The translations under genes and the position numbers were made by a program. A stretch of 7,190 nt of DNA from positions 1 through 7,190 of the forward strand of contig JAEKKE010000321.1 of NCBI GenBank assembly GCA_019510535.1, read 5' to 3'. Source of the DNA: Acidobacteriota bacterium (GTDB taxonomy: Bacteria > Acidobacteriota > Terriglobia > Terriglobales > Acidobacteriaceae). Under the pieces are notes generated by a model. It was not told where the DNA came from. It made no database searches and was given only the letters and a program-made list of their open reading frames with translations. Below, piece by piece: positions 5,834 through 7,190 of this stretch (position 1 is the first letter of the stretch; each line of letters opens with the position of its first letter).

Positions 5834-6055
5834 GAGCAATTCTCTTAGAGCATTTTCACTGTTGCTCGGTATTCCGGAAAGGCGTGCAGCGGCGTTTTCA
5901 TTGCGGAAAACGCCCATAGCTGCGGAATCCTGGGTACACCTGCAGTGAAAATGCTCCAATGCTGTGTCGTTGGATAAATCAGCGAGAGCCGTTTTCTTCG
6001 TGGAAAACGGCGCAAGCAGCCGGAATTCCGCTTTACACCTTTAGGAGAATTGCTC
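5834..6055. repeat. Outer palindromic MITE-like element, interrupted
   Basis: Terminal inverted repeats GAGCAATTCTCTTA (5834-5847) and the complement of GAGCAATTCTCCTA (6042-6055) agree at 13 of 14 positions. Near the middle of the right part is a perfect hairpin, GCCGTTTTC (5988-5996) with GAAAACGGC (6003-6011), loop TTCGTG. The total is 222 bp. Removing the inner element at 5848-5956 leaves 113 bp, almost the inner unit's length, with the hairpin again central. It starts six bases after the HTH-TPR stop codon and ends 31 bases before the MFS start codon. There is no coding capacity; mobilisation in trans is inference. Confidence 0.7.
5848..5956. repeat. Inner palindromic MITE-like element, 109 bp, nested
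   Basis: Perfect 14-bp terminal inverted repeats, GAGCATTTTCACTG (5848-5861) and CAGTGAAAATGCTC (5943-5956), flank a central perfect hairpin: GGCGTTTTC (5891-5899) with GAAAACGCC (5906-5914), loop ATTGCG. Secondary pairings ATTCCG (5871-5876) with CGGAAT (5923-5928) and GCAGC (5886-5890) with GCTGC (5919-5923, sharing one base) make nearly the whole unit one long imperfect hairpin. Its right half parallels the outer element's right half (GAAAACGsC, GC, GGAAT, CC, TACACCT, then GCTCCAA), so the two belong to one family. No clear target duplication is seen. Confidence 0.75.
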
Positions 6056-6064
6056 CAAAGGGCC

Positions 6065-6070
6065 TACAAT
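6065..6070 (+). promoter_or_regulatory. Possible -10 box of the MFS gene
   Basis: TACAAT (6065-6070) matches TATAAT at five of six. The only -35 candidate at workable spacing is TTAGGA (6041-6046, 18-nt spacer), which lies in the right terminal repeat of the palindromic element. If used, the leader before the ATG at 6087 would be only ~10 nt. Confidence 0.3.
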
Positions 6071-6071
6071 C

Positions 6072-6086
6072 AGTGGTAGGACCACT
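6072..6086 (+). promoter_or_regulatory. Hairpin containing the Shine-Dalgarno of the MFS gene
   Basis: AGTGGT (6072-6077) and ACCACT (6081-6086) are perfect inverted copies around AGG (6078-6080). The best ribosome binding site, AGGA (6078-6081), occupies the loop and the first paired base, and the stem ends directly at the ATG. Folding could limit translation; a 6-bp stem is only moderately stable. Confidence 0.4.
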
Positions 6087-7190
6087 ATGAGTAAGGCCCA
6101 AAAGCACACCCCACTGCCATTTCTTGGTCTTGCCTGCGCTGTGGGCGTGTCCAGCATTTACTACAACCAGCCGTTGCTGGTGGAAATGGGTCACACCTTC
6201 GGCGCCACCAGCGGAGCCACCGGCTACGTCGCCGTAGCGACGCAGGTGGGCTATGCGCTGGGCATGCTGGCTTTTGTCCCCATGGGAGATCTGAAGGAGC
6301 GCCGAGGCCTCATGCTCCGCATGTACGCCGCCGTCTCGGTTGCGCTGCTTCTGACGGCTGCCGCCCAGTCGTTGCCCTGGCTCATTGCTGCCAGCGCTCT
6401 GGTGGGCCTGCTGGCTTCCGTAACGCACATCGTACTGCCGATTGCTCCCGACCTGGCCAGCGATGAAGAGCGGGGCCGCGCCATCGGCACGGTGATGACC
6501 GGTCTGCTGCTGGGTGTACTGCTGGCCCGTACCTTCTCCGGCTGGGTCAGCCGGATCCACTTCGGCGCCGCAGCGGGCTGGCGAACCGTCTTTGTCGTCG
6601 CCGCGGTGATCAATCTCAGCTTCGTCCCCATGCTGCGGCGCACCATGCCGGCACTGCCGCCGAAACATAAGCTCAGCTATGGCGAAGCCATCCGCTCACT
6701 CTGGACTCTGTGGTCGAGCCAGCGGCTGCTGCGCGAGTCCGCCGCAATGGGCGCACTCATCTTTGCCTCCTTCTCCTGCTTCTGGACGACGCTGGCTTTC
6801 TTTCTTGGCACCCGCTATGGTCTCGGAGCCGGTGTCGCCGGCACCTTTGGTGTCGTGGGAGCAGCCGGAGCGGTTGTCGCTCCGCTTGCCGGACGTATGG
6901 CAGATCGCCATGGACCGCGCTACGTCCTCTCCTGGGCTCTGGTAACGCTGGCGGCCAGCTTTATCTGGCTGTGGGGGCAGGACCGCCTGCATATGCCGAT
7001 GGCGGCTCACGTGGGCGCTATGGTGATTGGTGTCATCGTCCTCGATATGGGCGCGCAGATGTCGCAGATCGCCAACCAGACCCGTATCTTCGGCCTCGAC
7101 GCCTCAGCCCGCAGCCGCCTGAACACGGTCTACATGACGGTGTACTTCTCGGGCGCGGCGGTAGGCTCGGCCCTGGTGACCTTCGCCTGG
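6087..7190 (+). CDS. Major facilitator superfamily transporter, 3' end missing
   Basis: ATG at 6087 opens 368 codons that run off the right edge without a stop; MFS proteins of this type are usually ~390-400 residues, so perhaps one helix is missing. After SSIYYNQPLL (22-31), a common opening of bacterial drug/metabolite efflux MFS members, about ten to eleven hydrophobic spans can be seen. The helix 2-3 loop carries motif A as GDLKERRG (67-74), and a second copy, GRMADRHGPR (269-278), marks the helix 8-9 loop, confirming the two-fold MFS repeat. A charged middle loop (~183-215) separates the halves. The role is most likely inner-membrane proton-coupled export of a small molecule; the substrate cannot be read. 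AGGA (6078-6081) lies 5 nt before the ATG inside a small hairpin. A ~260-bp repeat-filled gap separates it from the HTH-TPR gene, so co-transcription is doubtful. Confidence 0.92.
   Translation, partial: MSKAQKHTPLPFLGLACAVGVSSIYYNQPLLVEMGHTFGATSGATGYVAVATQVGYALGMLAFVPMGDLKERRGLMLRMYAAVSVALLLTAAAQSLPWLIAASALVGLLASVTHIVLPIAPDLASDEERGRAIGTVMTGLLLGVLLARTFSGWVSRIHFGAAAGWRTVFVVAAVINLSFVPMLRRTMPALPPKHKLSYGEAIRSLWTLWSSQRLLRESAAMGALIFASFSCFWTTLAFFLGTRYGLGAGVAGTFGVVGAAGAVVAPLAGRMADRHGPRYVLSWALVTLAASFIWLWGQDRLHMPMAAHVGAMVIGVIVLDMGAQMSQIANQTRIFGLDASARSRLNTVYMTVYFSGAAVGSALVTFAW

Noticed and set aside
5096..5959. 287-codon open frame on the minus strand
   Set aside because: It is antisense to the HTH-TPR gene, whose sense frame has clear HTH and TPR motifs, and it extends into the palindromic element. 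The translation shows no domain.
5834..6055. CRISPR-like or tandem repeat array
   Set aside because: The repeated pieces are inverted and nested, not direct repeats with regular spacers, and no cas-like gene is nearby.
6033..6668. 211-codon minus-strand frame
   Set aside because: It is antisense to the MFS transporter, with a His/Gln/Gly-rich shadow composition. The MFS frame has both motif A copies and many membrane helices.

Overview
The window looks like ordinary chromosomal DNA from an acidobacterium, probably of the Terriglobus/Granulicella/Edaphobacter type. This is inferred from moderately high GC, the protein mix (a six-hairpin glycoside hydrolase, a secreted M20 dipeptidase, a DUF6599-like anchored protein, a MerR-type HTH fused to TPRs) and many palindromic intergenic repeats. 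I recognise no single species marker. No phage, CRISPR, transposase or toxin-antitoxin genes are visible.

Left part (1-4013). The C-terminal 355 residues of a glycoside hydrolase run in from the left edge. It converges on an exported M20 zinc dipeptidase on the minus strand, with a perfect GC-rich hairpin between them. The dipeptidase is divergent from a signal-peptide protein with one C-terminal membrane segment. Glycan hydrolysis, exported peptide hydrolysis and an envelope protein suggest scavenging and envelope functions, but opposite orientations mean these three do not form an operon.

Middle (4014-4912). This gene-poor stretch is the most information-rich non-coding part. It holds the best promoter in the window followed 51 bases later by its best intrinsic terminator (a candidate ~84-nt small RNA), a complete tRNA-Thr(CGU) with encoded CCA, a hairpin-type interspersed repeat, and an overlooked 31-codon ORF for a single-span membrane peptide with a good ribosome binding site.

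Right part (4913-7190). A 304-residue MerR-like HTH/TPR protein is followed by a nested pair of palindromic elements: a 109-bp unit with perfect 14-bp terminal inverted repeats sits inside a second unit of about 113 bp with a related right half. Its right end lies 31 bases before the start of an MFS transporter, whose Shine-Dalgarno is embedded in a small perfect hairpin. The transporter runs off the right edge.

Nothing here is clearly a new multi-gene system. The best candidates for something undescribed are the nested palindromic element, the small RNA locus and the small membrane peptide.
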